Assembly (NCBI GenBank): GCA_947491755.1
Contig: CANLKV010000001.1
Location: forward strand, 372,001 to 436,000
Direction of reading: 5' to 3'
Source of the DNA: an uncultured Nonlabens sp.
GTDB taxonomy: Bacteria > Bacteroidota > Bacteroidia > Flavobacteriales > Flavobacteriaceae
Length of the DNA stretch: 64,000 bases
Made by a program: the position numbers and the translations under genes. Below are positions 26,599 through 36,289 of the stretch, in pieces (positions within the stretch are counted from its first letter, which is position 1; every line of letters begins with the position of its first letter). The notes beneath the pieces were generated by a model. That model had not been told where the DNA came from. It did no database searches and saw nothing but the letters and a program-made list of their open reading frames with translations.

Positions 26599-27989
26599 CA
26601 ATATGCTTTTTCTTCTCCTGTAAATACATTTACGACCGTTTGCACTATGATGCGTATATCCATCCAGGTGCTCCAGTTCTCTATATAATAAATATCGTTA
26701 CGCACGCGTCCCACGATGTCTTTATCGCTTTCTACCTCACCACGATAACCGCTTACTTGTGCAAGTCCTGTGATTCCTGGTTTGATTAAATGACGCACCA
26801 TAAATTTATCGATGCGCTGGGCGTACATATGGGTATGACTTACCATGTGCGGTCTAGGACCTACTACGCTCATGTCGCCTATTAAAACATTGAAAAATTG
26901 AGGCAACTCGTCAATACTACTTTTACGCAATAATTTACCGAAACCTGTCACACGAGCATCGTTGCGACTTACCTGATCCAGATGGGCTTTTTCATTGAGA
27001 ACCATCGATCGAAATTTGAAACAATCGAATTCTTTATAATCTAAACCATTGCGTTTTTGAATGAAAAAAACAGGCCCTCTGGATTCAATTTTAATAATTA
27101 ATGCGATAAGTGGAGTGAGCCATGATAACAGCCCAATAATTACGATTAACGAAAATATGATGTCAAAAGATCTTTTGGCAAGCTGGTTTGCCGGCTCATC
27201 CAGCGGTATTTGCCGCAAGGATAATATTGGGGTTTTACCGTAATAGTCGTACTTCAAATGTTTTGACAATACGGTATCTGGATCTGGCAGCAGTTTAAGT
27301 GTGCGCAGGTTGTTATCTACATAATCAGTTAAATCTAGCAGTTGTTGATCATCCAGTTCCTTGACACTGCAATAAATTTCGTCAATATGGTTCTCTTGGG
27401 TAAAAGTTTTGATCAAATCCAGATCTAGACCGTCATTACTCATCTTGAATACATTGAGCAATCGATACCCATAATCAGGATGTGATTTAAAAAAATCGCG
27501 CAACTCTCTAGTTTGCTCGTTATCCCCTATCATGATGATGTTTCTAAAATTACCTCCTAGATACCCACGATAATTTTTAAAAATGTAGTAAACCGAAATC
27601 TTAAGTGCTACAATCAATACAAAAACCGTAGCAATGTATTTGATAATAATTACACTGGATTTTTCAATCTGATCATGATAACCGAAATAAGCAAATACGA
27701 TTAAAGTGAAAAAGGTGAATTGTTTGAAAATCACCTGCAGTAAGCTCAAGATTTTAGTGTTTCTATGTACCTGGTAAAAACCTAGTTGCATGGCCATTAC
27801 CACCCATCCTATCCCTATAAAAATAGAGAAGGTGAGCGTATTAAAATCGCGACCAAAGAATAATGCCGTTGCGCTAATGAGCAATACAAGATCGATCACA
27901 TAGGAAACCGGCCGGAAGAGTCTAGAATAACGCCCCTCTCTATAAGTAATGCTATCGTCTGCTATGTTCTCTAAAGTCTTTGTGTTCAC
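26598..27989 (-). CDS. Undecaprenyl-phosphate glycosylphosphotransferase (WbaP/CpsE type)
   Basis: A 463-residue initiating enzyme of polysaccharide synthesis. Four N-terminal transmembrane helices (about 30-130) lead to a nucleotide-binding-like domain (about 150-230), a further helix at 275-300, and the bacterial sugar transferase domain with [39 protein letters not shown] and the end [17 protein letters not shown]. It transfers a sugar 1-phosphate to undecaprenyl phosphate. It starts with GTG and overlaps the SDR gene upstream by 38 bases. Confidence 0.9.
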   Translation of the reverse strand: MNTKTLENIADDSITYREGRYSRLFRPVSYVIDLVLLISATALFFGRDFNTLTFSIFIGIGWVVMAMQLGFYQVHRNTKILSLLQVIFKQFTFFTLIVFAYFGYHDQIEKSSVIIIKYIATVFVLIVALKISVYYIFKNYRGYLGGNFRNIIMIGDNEQTRELRDFFKSHPDYGYRLLNVFKMSNDGLDLDLIKTFTQENHIDEIYCSVKELDDQQLLDLTDYVDNNLRTLKLLPDPDTVLSKHLKYDYYGKTPILSLRQIPLDEPANQLAKRSFDIIFSLIVIIGLLSWLTPLIALIIKIESRGPVFFIQKRNGLDYKEFDCFKFRSMVLNEKAHLDQVSRNDARVTGFGKLLRKSSIDELPQFFNVLIGDMSVVGPRPHMVSHTHMYAQRIDKFMVRHLIKPGITGLAQVSGYRGEVESDKDIVGRVRNDIYYIENWSTWMDIRIIVQTVVNVFTGEEKAY

Positions 27990-28941
27990 TTTTATTTAAT
28001 TCGGCTGGAGAAAGGCTTTTAAAATAGTCGTAGGTGAGTTTCATTCCTTCCTTGCGCCCTACTTTAGGCTCCCAGTCCAGTATTTCTTTTGCTCTGGATA
28101 TATCGGGCTGTCGTTGCATGGGGTCATCCTGCGGCAAGGGTTTATAAACAATTTTTTGATCGGTTCCTGTTAGATTGATAATTTCTTGAGCAAATTCTTT
28201 AATCGTTATCTCGTGAGGGTTACCTATGTTGATAGGATCTGAATAGTCACTATGTAGTAATTTGAAGATACCTTCTACCTGATCGTCTACATAACAAAAG
28301 GATCGTGTTTGTGATCCATCACCAAAAACTGTAATATCTTCTCCTCGCAGGGCTTGCCCCATAAACGCCGGTATTACCCGACCATCATTGAGTCGCATGC
28401 GTGGTCCATAGGTATTAAATATACGCACTATGCGTGTTTCTAGGCCATGGTATCTATGATAAGCCATAGTCATGGATTCTTGAAATCGTTTTGCCTCATC
28501 ATATACCCCTCTAGGGCCTATGGTATTTACATTACCATAATAATCTTCAGTTTGTGGGTGTACGAGTGGGTCTCCATAAACTTCAGAGGTGGAAGCAATA
28601 AGCAATCGAGCTTTTTTTGCCATGGCAAGCCCTAGCAAGTTATGAGTACCTAGCGACCCTACTTTAAGGGTTTGTATAGGGATTTTGAGATAATCAATAG
28701 GGCTGGCTGGCGATGCAAAGTGTAAAATATAATCCAGATCTCCCGCCACATGTACAAACTTTGATACATCATGATGGTAGAATTCAAAATCCTGATGGGC
28801 AAACAGGTGCTCGATGTTTTTAAGGTCTCCAGTAATCAGATTATCCATTCCTATCACATGGTATTCTTCTTTGATAAATCGATCGCACAAATGCGATCCT
28901 AAAAAGCCAGCGGCGCCTGTGATTAAAATTCTCTTTTTCAT
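27952..28941 (-). CDS. UDP-glucuronate decarboxylase-type SDR epimerase
   Basis: A 329-residue extended SDR. The NAD motif [14 protein letters not shown] is at about residues 9-22; catalytic STSEVYGDP and YDEAKRFQE (YxxxK) follow, and [15 protein letters not shown] is typical of UDP-xylose synthases. It most likely converts UDP-glucuronate to UDP-xylose or a relative, supplying the cluster. A 20-residue charged tail ([14 protein letters not shown]) goes beyond the family end and overlaps the next gene. It is the first gene of a three-gene minus-strand operon. Confidence 0.82.
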   Translation of the reverse strand: MKKRILITGAAGFLGSHLCDRFIKEEYHVIGMDNLITGDLKNIEHLFAHQDFEFYHHDVSKFVHVAGDLDYILHFASPASPIDYLKIPIQTLKVGSLGTHNLLGLAMAKKARLLIASTSEVYGDPLVHPQTEDYYGNVNTIGPRGVYDEAKRFQESMTMAYHRYHGLETRIVRIFNTYGPRMRLNDGRVIPAFMGQALRGEDITVFGDGSQTRSFCYVDDQVEGIFKLLHSDYSDPINIGNPHEITIKEFAQEIINLTGTDQKIVYKPLPQDDPMQRQPDISRAKEILDWEPKVGRKEGMKLTYDYFKSLSPAELNKSEHKDFREHSRR

Positions 28942-29125
28942 ATACTGAATTTCCTAAATAGCGGTAAAGATAGGGGAAAGCAAACATTATCGTTTGCATA
29001 CTTTGCAAGGGCATTGCAGGCTTGTTTTGAAAACCAGGAAGGTTTTTGAAGTGTCCTGCTAGAGAACTGTCTACAAATGAGGCCACCTTTTAAAAAACTA
29101 AGTCTTGCTTGTATATAAATGATTG

Positions 29126-29133
29126 CAAATATA
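29126..29133 (-). promoter_or_regulatory. Possible -7 element of the SDR operon
   Basis: Reads TATATTTG on the minus strand but lies about 185 bases upstream of the SDR start codon, so a long leader would be needed. Weak support. Confidence 0.25.
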
Positions 29134-29276
29134 AACCTGCCAAGTGTAGAAGTTATCTAAAATTTGAATTTCCATTATACTGCTCATCAAAAAGTTGGAC
29201 TCACAAGAATAGCCTATACATGATAGATCTATATGGTGTTGCCACTTAGAACATATTTTCAAACAACATAAGCACC

Positions 29277-29284
29277 TATATTTG
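29277..29284 (+). promoter_or_regulatory. -7 promoter element of the first GT4 gene
   Basis: TATATTTG, eight bases before the ATG at 29293. It matches TAnnTTTG and implies a very short leader. Confidence 0.5.
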
Positions 29285-29292
29285 TTTTACAA

Positions 29293-30390
29293 ATGGATAA
29301 GATTAAAATTATACACGTCGTTGAAGCACTGGGCGGTGGGGTTTACAGCTATTTTTGCGATTTGTCAAAAGTACATGGCAATACTAGGGATGTAGAAACA
29401 ATTATTGTGTACAGCGATAAACGATCAGAAATTATTCCAGAAAAGGTTGCTACGGACTTTCACAAAAGCATGCGGTTGATCCCTATTGAAATGAGTGAGT
29501 CAATTCAACCGATTAAGGACTATAAAAGCCTAAGGTTGCTACGTCAAATATTTTGTGTTGAAAAGCCAGATGTTATTCATGTTCATAGTTCTAAGGCCGG
29601 TGTGTTAGGTAAAATTGCAGCGAGTGCTGCACCACATGCGCTTTTATATTATACACCCCATGGTTATTCATTTTTAAAGAAAGACATTTCAAAAACAAAA
29701 GCCGCAATTTTCAAAAAAATTGAGGAATTCATGGCATCTTACAATAACTGCGTCACCATCGCATGTGGTGATACAGAATTATCTTACGCACAACAATTAC
29801 ATAAAAAGGTCAAACTTATCCGCAATGGGGTGCCTTATAATGAGGTCATTCAGTTTCATAAAGATCTTCCATCTTGTCCGCTTACCGTGGGAATTTTAGG
29901 CAGAGTAACGCATGCAAGAAATCCTGATCTTTTCAATGATATCGCCATGCAGTTTCCACATATAAATTTTAAATGGATAGGCGATGGAATCCTACGTGAA
30001 CGCCTTACCGCAAAGAATATTGAAGTAACCGGTTGGTTTATGGAGCGATCGGATGGTTTAAAACAGTTGAACAACATGCATATCTATTTACAAACCTCAT
30101 TATGGGAAGGTCTTCCTATCGCTGTTCTTGAGGCAATGGCGCTAGGAAAACCGGTTGTTGCTTCAAATGTAATAGGCAACAAAGATGTAGTCATTGATCA
30201 AAAAACTGGATTTCTATTTAATGATAAAGCGGGAGCTATAAGCGCCTTGGAATCATTAATCAGTTCTGCGCACATGAGAGATACTATGGGAAATAAGGGC
30301 AAGAATCGTGTTAGGGATCATTTCAATTCATCAAAGAATTATGAGAAGTTGCTGGACCTCTATCGAGACGATTATGCCAGTAAATGTTAG
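29293..30390 (+). CDS. Glycosyltransferase family 4
   Basis: A 365-residue GT-B retaining glycosyltransferase. The N-terminus KIIHVVEALGGGVYSYFCDL is the usual EPS GT4 start. The C-terminal domain has TVGILGRVTHARNPDLF, the E-x7-E region in SLWEGLPIAVLEAMALGKPVVAS, and a typical helical end (YEKLLDLYRDD). It is the only plus-strand gene in the middle of the locus, with its own promoter. Its last 68 bases overlap the opposing O-antigen ligase gene. Confidence 0.87.
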   Translation: MDKIKIIHVVEALGGGVYSYFCDLSKVHGNTRDVETIIVYSDKRSEIIPEKVATDFHKSMRLIPIEMSESIQPIKDYKSLRLLRQIFCVEKPDVIHVHSSKAGVLGKIAASAAPHALLYYTPHGYSFLKKDISKTKAAIFKKIEEFMASYNNCVTIACGDTELSYAQQLHKKVKLIRNGVPYNEVIQFHKDLPSCPLTVGILGRVTHARNPDLFNDIAMQFPHINFKWIGDGILRERLTAKNIEVTGWFMERSDGLKQLNNMHIYLQTSLWEGLPIAVLEAMALGKPVVASNVIGNKDVVIDQKTGFLFNDKAGAISALESLISSAHMRDTMGNKGKNRVRDHFNSSKNYEKLLDLYRDDYASKC

Positions 30391-31636
30391 CAAAAATACT
30401 TACCCATAATGCGCTGAAAGTAATACCGTCAAAACGTATTAAAAAGTCGTCTGTTAGATTAGATACGGCAAACAAAGTAAAAAACATTAAAACAAGGCTG
30501 TTTCTCAATTTGATAGATAGAAAAAAAATGTGAGTCATAAAAAGCAACACCACCGCTAGTCCCAGCACTCCAAATTTTAAGAAGAAGTCTAGATATTGAT
30601 TGTGTGTCGGGAACTTATATTTGGCTAGAAATACTTGATTAGTATCTATGTATGCCTGATGGAGCTCGTCTTTACCATCAGCCGCGCCTACACCTATCCA
30701 TGGGTTCTCCATGGCACGCTCAAAGGCCGTTTTCCAAATACTTACTCTAGTCACTAGGCTAGAAAATACTTCTCCTTCAGGATTATCAAACTCATCCAGC
30801 CTTCCCACCATATCAAGGTTTTTAAAGGTGTCTTTAGTATATTTTTCTAGCATATATGTGTTCGCTTTCGCGAAAGCGAACAACATCAAGCACAATAACA
30901 ATAACGTACCACTAGTAAAAATAAGAGCATTGCGCTTTCTTAGCTTTTTCACGGAGTTTAGAAATACAATACATAAAAGACCTACCAAGCCCACCACGAC
31001 CGCAATACGTGTATTTAAAACTAACAGGTAGAATATGGATATCACTAGTAGGGAGATGTGAACTATAATCAAATAAACTTGTTTTGGACGTTTATTGAAT
31101 AGCAGATAGGCAATAGCCATAACTAGAAAAGCGACATGCATATTGACCGCAGGAGCATGAAGGCCCATGCTGGCAGCAAAGGAATAACCTATCTCCCATA
31201 GATGAATTCCATTTAGGTATTTAATAACTAGAACCGTGTCAATAATTGTAAACCTAATGAACAACACTGTCAAAATAGCCGTGAAAATACTCACATAAAT
31301 CCAAAGAGTTTTGAAAAGGTTTAATCGCCTACCCTGACAAATGATAAGCAAGGGAAACAACAATAGTGAGAACCTTTTTTCCGTATGTTTAAGGCCATCT
31401 GCAAATAACTCATTGTTCCATATAAACAACAGGTCTAGTAAAAAGGGAGCTGCAATAACAATGATGGACCATTTTGCTTTTTTGTTCCATCTGATGCTTT
31501 TGAAAAACACGCAATGCAGCACTAAAAAAATGATGATAGCAATCGTCGCAGGTTTGCGGAAGACCAAAATACTACCTAGAATGCCAACCAGCCATTCATA
31601 GTTTTTCAAATAAAGTGAGAACAAATTTTTATACAT
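30323..31636 (-). CDS. O-antigen ligase/polymerase family membrane protein
   Basis: A 437-residue protein with about eleven transmembrane helices. The Wzy_C/O-antigen ligase segment is visible as FERAMENPWIGVGAADGKDEL and the conserved FPTHNQYLDFFLKFGVLGLAVVLLFM (about 335-385), the large periplasmic loop followed by a helix. It either polymerises repeat units or joins polysaccharide to lipid A core. The AFAKA codons near residue 251 are a palindrome copy (30863-30878). A short polar tail after IYWHNR overlaps the opposing GT4 gene. It is last of the minus-strand operon and overlaps the upstream gene by eight bases. Confidence 0.82.
   Translation of the reverse strand: MYKNLFSLYLKNYEWLVGILGSILVFRKPATIAIIIFLVLHCVFFKSIRWNKKAKWSIIVIAAPFLLDLLFIWNNELFADGLKHTEKRFSLLLFPLLIICQGRRLNLFKTLWIYVSIFTAILTVLFIRFTIIDTVLVIKYLNGIHLWEIGYSFAASMGLHAPAVNMHVAFLVMAIAYLLFNKRPKQVYLIIVHISLLVISIFYLLVLNTRIAVVVGLVGLLCIVFLNSVKKLRKRNALIFTSGTLLLLCLMLFAFAKANTYMLEKYTKDTFKNLDMVGRLDEFDNPEGEVFSSLVTRVSIWKTAFERAMENPWIGVGAADGKDELHQAYIDTNQVFLAKYKFPTHNQYLDFFLKFGVLGLAVVLLFMTHIFFLSIKLRNSLVLMFFTLFAVSNLTDDFLIRFDGITFSALWVSIFANIYWHNRLDRGPATSHNSLMN
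30859..30882. repeat. Dispersed palindrome, copy 8 (in the O-antigen ligase gene)
   Basis: Consensus core at 30863-30878 inside a 24-bp perfect palindrome with TGTT/AACA arms, read as AFAKA. Confidence 0.95.
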
Positions 31637-32732
31637 TTTTAAAAACGTATTTTTTTATTCGCGCGGGTTTTCCAATGAGGTTCTTATCGTAGTAAATAGC
31701 AAGCCAAAGTATAGGTAAAACTCCTATTTTGTGGCGTATTGCACTGCCCAAGTCAGGCTCAAAAACACCTTGTAATATAAAATAGGCAAAGATCAAATTT
31801 AAAATCCATTGTTCATGTTGGTAGGCTTTATTCTTTAAGACTTTACCATATACTCTAAATAAAACTATGAATAAAACGATCTGAAACAAAAGAAACACGA
31901 TTACTTGAGGCTTATACCAAAACTTCAGGGCATTTACTGGAAAGTTTACCGTTAAAAAGCCGTAAAATATAGATATGGACTCGCCCACAACGGTTTCTGT
32001 AGGTAAGGGCGATAAGATCATGGTGTCCGCATTTTGATCTTTTTGTTCTAATCTTTCGTAGTTCAAACTTTCTCTTGAGCTAGAGCTCATAAAATCACCT
32101 TTTACTACGCCATAAGCCAATGAAATAAAAATAGCGAATACAAGACCCGTCAAAATATTAGAAAATGGTTTATTACGAATACTTATAAAATTTACCACAT
32201 ATAAACATGCCGCTATTATGGGAACCAATAGATAATAGGGTCTAAAAAACCAGCTGAAAATGAAAAACAATACTGAGGAAATTAGCATTTTTTTCGTCAG
32301 ACTTGTGCTTCTTGTTAGCGCATAGGCTATCAGTGCTAGATAAAGTATGTTTATAAATTCCTTTGATGGATAGGACACAAAAAAAGCAATAAGTAATAAG
32401 CTAATCCACGCTAAAAAATTCCTCAAAGTCAATTTACTAAATGTTTTGGGAATGCCTAGAGTAGAAATTGCGATGAAAATAATGGGTATTTGAATTAAAC
32501 CAACTAGACTAAAATCAATACTATTTAGGCCAGTAATTTCATAGAATGACATTGAAAAAGGATATGATCCTATCCATCCAGATTCATTGTATCGATCTAG
32601 TGCAATTGTATATGCATCATAAAAAAATCTTTCTGGTAAATACGCTTGACTTAACATCCCTAAAATCGTTACAACCACAGCTATAGCAATAAATAGCAAT
32701 ACGTTTATTCGTAAGGGAAGTTTAGGCATCAT
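31629..32732 (-). CDS. Polytopic membrane protein, possible polysaccharide polymerase
   Basis: A 367-residue protein with about eight to ten transmembrane helices. The early segment RFFYDAYTIALDRYNESGWIGSYPFSMSFYEITGL forms a loop, and SYPSKEFINILYLALIAYALTR is a helix pair as seen in EpsG/Wzy-like polymerases of gliding-bacterium polysaccharide loci. I recognise no strict motif. The position between a GT4 and an O-antigen ligase gene supports a polymerase role, which would make the neighbouring WaaL-like gene the ligase. Base composition looks visibly more AT-rich than the flanking housekeeping genes. Confidence 0.6.
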   Translation of the reverse strand: MMPKLPLRINVLLFIAIAVVVTILGMLSQAYLPERFFYDAYTIALDRYNESGWIGSYPFSMSFYEITGLNSIDFSLVGLIQIPIIFIAISTLGIPKTFSKLTLRNFLAWISLLLIAFFVSYPSKEFINILYLALIAYALTRSTSLTKKMLISSVLFFIFSWFFRPYYLLVPIIAACLYVVNFISIRNKPFSNILTGLVFAIFISLAYGVVKGDFMSSSSRESLNYERLEQKDQNADTMILSPLPTETVVGESISIFYGFLTVNFPVNALKFWYKPQVIVFLLFQIVLFIVLFRVYGKVLKNKAYQHEQWILNLIFAYFILQGVFEPDLGSAIRHKIGVLPILWLAIYYDKNLIGKPARIKKYVFKNV

Positions 32733-32852
32733 TTTAATTCTATATATAAATCGTGCTTATTTAATGTAGAGATTATAGGCTGGGAGATGTTACGATTATA
32801 GTTGTAAGTAAACATCAAGTTTTTCACATTATTAAATTTAGATTTTTACAAT

Positions 32853-33941
32853 TCATTTTTTGTTTTGAATTACTTTTAAATATAAGTTTTCCAAGTTTTC
32901 AAGCATAGCGGCTAGAGCAAACTTTTTGGATCGATTGAAACACTTCTCAGAAATCATTTTATAATAATCCGGTTCTTTTTTCAGTTTCAATACTAGTTCT
33001 GCCAGGTGTGCCTGGTTATGTTTTTCAAATAGAAGCCCTGCCGTACCAACTACTTCTCGTATACCTGGAATATCAGTAGCAATAACAGGTTTTCCAGCCG
33101 CCATGCCTTCAACTGCAGCTAACCCAAATCCTTCATTATTTGAGGATTGAATAACTACGTCACTCATTTTTAGCAGTTTAGGAACATCATCACGAGTTCC
33201 TAAAAAAAGGATTCTATTGCTCAGCCCCAACCTATCGACATATAATTTATTTTTCATTAGCAAAGCGCCATTTCCTACCAAAATAAGCTTGACATCTGGA
33301 GGTAACAGTTTCATAGAACCTATCAGAGTGTTATGGTCTTTTTCTATTTTAAAGTTGGCAATCATGATCAATATAAAGCTAGGAGACGAGAAAAAATCCT
33401 TGCGATCTATAGACGGTATATTCTCAAATTTTGAATGGTCTATTCCATTGTATATCAACTCAATTTTAGAGGGGTCGATATGTAAGGTATTTACTAGAGT
33501 GTTTTTGACGCCTGCACTTATTGCGATCAGTTTATCAAACTGGCGGTAAAAAAATTTATCCATCAACTTTAAAGCTGAATTACTCCATTTCCTGCTAAAC
33601 GTTGCATGTTCTGTATATATAAAGGGTGTATTGGAAAAAGAGATCAATTTATATATAACAGCCCAATAATTAGAAGGGAACAAGTGAACGTGTACTAAAT
33701 CATATTCTTTAATTATTTTATGTAAGTGATATAAAATCAACGGGTTTTTTCTATTGAGATTTATCTCATAGATCTTCCCTTCAAATGTTGATGATAATTC
33801 TCTTTTCAAATCGGTGGAACTACCATCAATAAGCAATATGCCTTTTCTCGAGCTCAAGTTATATTGACTCATCAGACTAGAGGTGATTAAGCGCTCAGCT
33901 CCACCCATATCGAGAGAATTAATAAAGTGTAAAACTTTCAA
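32853..33941 (-). CDS. Glycosyltransferase family 4
   Basis: A 362-residue GT-B glycosyltransferase counted from a TTG at 33939-33941, which gives the family-typical N-terminus (M)KVLHFINSLDMGGAERLI; the frame is open from another TTG at 33965 and has no suitable ATG. The C-terminal domain has KLIAISAGVKNTLV, IYNGIDHSKF and SSNNEGFGLAAVEGMAAGKPVIATDIPGIREVV. It probably extends the repeat unit. It sits just after the Wzx gene in the minus-strand operon, with 120 non-coding bases before the polymerase-like gene. Confidence 0.85.
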   Translation of the reverse strand: MKVLHFINSLDMGGAERLITSSLMSQYNLSSRKGILLIDGSSTDLKRELSSTFEGKIYEINLNRKNPLILYHLHKIIKEYDLVHVHLFPSNYWAVIYKLISFSNTPFIYTEHATFSRKWSNSALKLMDKFFYRQFDKLIAISAGVKNTLVNTLHIDPSKIELIYNGIDHSKFENIPSIDRKDFFSSPSFILIMIANFKIEKDHNTLIGSMKLLPPDVKLILVGNGALLMKNKLYVDRLGLSNRILFLGTRDDVPKLLKMSDVVIQSSNNEGFGLAAVEGMAAGKPVIATDIPGIREVVGTAGLLFEKHNQAHLAELVLKLKKEPDYYKMISEKCFNRSKKFALAAMLENLENLYLKVIQNKK

Positions 33942-33951
33942 TTTGTAAAGT

Positions 33952-35265
33952 TTAAAAATGGGCAAAAACCTTTATAGAGTCCTTCAAATAAATAAAGCCT
34001 AAAGAAAGTGTAGTCCATAAAGCCATACTTATCGATGATGCAGTAGCAGCCCCTTCAATACCATAAATTGGTATCAAATAATAATTCAGGCACAAATTAC
34101 ATAAAACGGTAAGAAATATGATTGCTTGTAGCTTCTTCTCTCTGCCTGTCATATTTAAATAAATGGGACTTAGGGAGCTTAGAGTACTGAATAAAAAACC
34201 AATTAATAAAATACTTAGAGCATTTCTCCCAGCCAAAAATGTAGGTCCAAAAAAAGCAAGGATAGAACTTCCAAAAGCATAAGTAATAAGCAATAATGGA
34301 AACGTTATTACAAATACTGCGTTAGTAACTCTTTTAATTCGTTTTTGTAACAATTTCATATTCCCGCTGTAAAATAATGAAGAGATCTCTGTGGCTATAG
34401 CGGCTTGCATTGTTGTAAAAACCAAGTTTAAAAGCATAGTAATCTTTACAGGTATAGCATAAATGGCTACTTGCTCTAAACTAGTATACCTCTTCAAAAA
34501 ATAAATATCTATGGTTGTAAGTAGCAAGAAGCCTAAACTAGAAATTGCCATAGGATAAGACTTTAATAGAATTTCCCTTTTTTTTATTGCGGTACGGCGA
34601 GACAAAGGGTTTTTCAAAAGGAATACTAGTAAGGTACTTACAACTGCAAGCACCAAAAAACCTAACATATAACACTCAAATAAATATGTGGAATCATCTA
34701 ACACTAGGACTCCCAAAACAATGATGGCGAGCGGTGTGTATTTAAAAACTCCTCTAAATAATTCAGAAAGAATCATTCTATCAAGTACTCTATAATACTC
34801 TGTATTCAAAAGTGTAATGGTATAAAAAAACAGCCCCAGAACCACTTCCATAACGATCTTATAGCCTTGATAATCTGAAAAAAGGGAAAGCCAAAAATTC
34901 TTTGGAATTACAAAATAAAAGCAAATAAGGAATATAGAAATCGCAACAAGCATATATACCATTTTGAGATACACCAAGAATATATCTCCAGAGGCATTAA
35001 TTACTTTGAGTCGACCAAAAAATTGAAGTATTGACCTATCCGTACCGAATAATGCTATTGAGCCTAACAACATTAATGCAGACCTACCATACTCAAATGC
35101 TCCAAAGACCTCTTCGTCAAGATAGTTGGTCATAATTAGTGTAAGTAAAAAGAACATACCTGCTCCCGCAGCGCGCCAGAATAGCAACCATATTTTGGAC
35201 TCCTTTTTTAAAAAGCCTTTTATTAATTGCGGTAGTTCTCTACAAACTTTTTTAGATTTATTCAT
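33952..35265 (-). CDS. Wzx-type polysaccharide flippase (MOP/MATE superfamily)
   Basis: A 437-residue integral membrane protein with about twelve transmembrane helices, an N-terminal cytoplasmic segment (RELPQLIKGFLKKESKIWLLFWRAAGAGMFFLLT) and the pattern of polysaccharide biosynthesis exporters. FGAFEYGRSALMLLGSIALFG and PIYLNMTGREKKLQ (between late helices) are typical of the family. It moves undecaprenyl-linked repeat units across the inner membrane. It is followed by a GT4 gene in the same operon. Confidence 0.85.
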   Translation of the reverse strand: MNKSKKVCRELPQLIKGFLKKESKIWLLFWRAAGAGMFFLLTLIMTNYLDEEVFGAFEYGRSALMLLGSIALFGTDRSILQFFGRLKVINASGDIFLVYLKMVYMLVAISIFLICFYFVIPKNFWLSLFSDYQGYKIVMEVVLGLFFYTITLLNTEYYRVLDRMILSELFRGVFKYTPLAIIVLGVLVLDDSTYLFECYMLGFLVLAVVSTLLVFLLKNPLSRRTAIKKREILLKSYPMAISSLGFLLLTTIDIYFLKRYTSLEQVAIYAIPVKITMLLNLVFTTMQAAIATEISSLFYSGNMKLLQKRIKRVTNAVFVITFPLLLITYAFGSSILAFFGPTFLAGRNALSILLIGFLFSTLSSLSPIYLNMTGREKKLQAIIFLTVLCNLCLNYYLIPIYGIEGAATASSISMALWTTLSLGFIYLKDSIKVFAHF

Positions 35266-35451
35266 CGGTCGTTGAATAAATATGTGGTTTCATAACTCAT
35301 TATTAATGAAAGGTAATCCTTAAAAATCAGGTCTCGCTTAGTATGTAAATTATTCTTTATAGTTTTCAACACTAAAAGAATGGTTTTAAATATTTTAACG
35401 ACGGTGATTGTAGAGCAAGTTTAGCAAGAAGTTATTTATTACGCTTTATAT

Positions 35452-36285
35452 TCATCCCCTTATATCCATTTGATCTAGACTTTCATTAACCTTATATAGT
35501 CTGGTTTTAAAAACACTTATCGTTTGATCGCAATTCATCACACTGTATTCAGGGCGATTTGCCACCGTGGGGAAATTATTAGTTGGTACTAGTTTTTTTG
35601 AGACTCCTGCTTTTTTAAGAATCGCTTCTGCAAAAGCGTACCAGGTCATGGATTCTCTACCACAGTAATGATAAGTGCCATAGTTTTTAGGATCATTAGT
35701 TATTACTTCTTTAATAAAGTGAGATAAATCTACAGCACTTGTAGGGCAGCCTATCTGATTATTGACAACTCTCATCTCTTCTAAGTCATTGTCCAATACC
35801 CATCTAAAGAAATTTTTTCCGTGAGAAGCATACAACCACGATATTCTGAAGATATAATATGTTGATATACTGCGACGTATACTTTGTTCTCCTAACAACT
35901 TGCTTTTACCATACACATTTATAGGTCTTGCTATATCTGTAGGTTTATATGGACTACTTGCGGTGCCATCAAAAACATAATCTGTAGAAAAATGTATGAG
36001 CGTGGCTCCTATATTTTGCGCTTTATGGGCTATGTTTTCTACGGCACGATAATTAATTTTAAATGCGCTTACTGGATCTTTTTCTGCGTGATCAACCGCT
36101 GTATATGCGGCACAATTGATAACATAATCAGGCTTGTGTTTTTCAAAAACCCTGTGAACAGCCGCGCTACAAGAGATGTCCAGTTGTTCTCGGCTCAAAG
36201 GGATCAATATAAAGTCAATTAGTGTGGCCACTAGTTCTTTCCCCAGCATGCCACTAGCGCCTGTAATTATGATTTTCTTCTTCAA
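35452..36285 (-). CDS. rfbD: dTDP-4-dehydrorhamnose reductase (RmlD) family protein
   Basis: A 277-residue SDR with the NAD(P) motif GASGMLGKELV at residues 9-19, STDYVFDG and YGKSKLLGEQ (YxxxK) and the reduced length of RmlD. It reduces dTDP-4-keto-6-deoxy sugars, usually the last step to dTDP-L-rhamnose. No rmlA, rmlB or rmlC is in the window, so either these lie elsewhere or the substrate differs. It starts with TTG, four bases after wzz; 186 bases separate it from the flippase gene, in which I see no clear site. Confidence 0.83.
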   Translation of the reverse strand: MKKKIIITGASGMLGKELVATLIDFILIPLSREQLDISCSAAVHRVFEKHKPDYVINCAAYTAVDHAEKDPVSAFKINYRAVENIAHKAQNIGATLIHFSTDYVFDGTASSPYKPTDIARPINVYGKSKLLGEQSIRRSISTYYIFRISWLYASHGKNFFRWVLDNDLEEMRVVNNQIGCPTSAVDLSHFIKEVITNDPKNYGTYHYCGRESMTWYAFAEAILKKAGVSKKLVPTNNFPTVANRPEYSVMNCDQTISVFKTRLYKVNESLDQMDIRG

Positions 36286-36289
36286 ATAA

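Larger units (their letters stand above)
28942..29292. other. Intergenic region inside the polysaccharide locus
   Basis: A 351-base AT-rich gap between the leftward SDR operon and the rightward GT4 gene. It holds two -7-like elements facing opposite ways (29126-29133 minus, 29277-29284 plus). I see no gene, palindrome copy or strong hairpin. The open frame that crosses its left end is a shadow of the SDR N-terminus. Confidence 0.6.

Noticed and set aside
35623-35638. CGCTTCTGCAAAAGCG in rfbD as another palindrome copy
   Set aside because: Three differences from the consensus, including the central CGCG; it encodes the ordinary RmlD segment AFAEAI.
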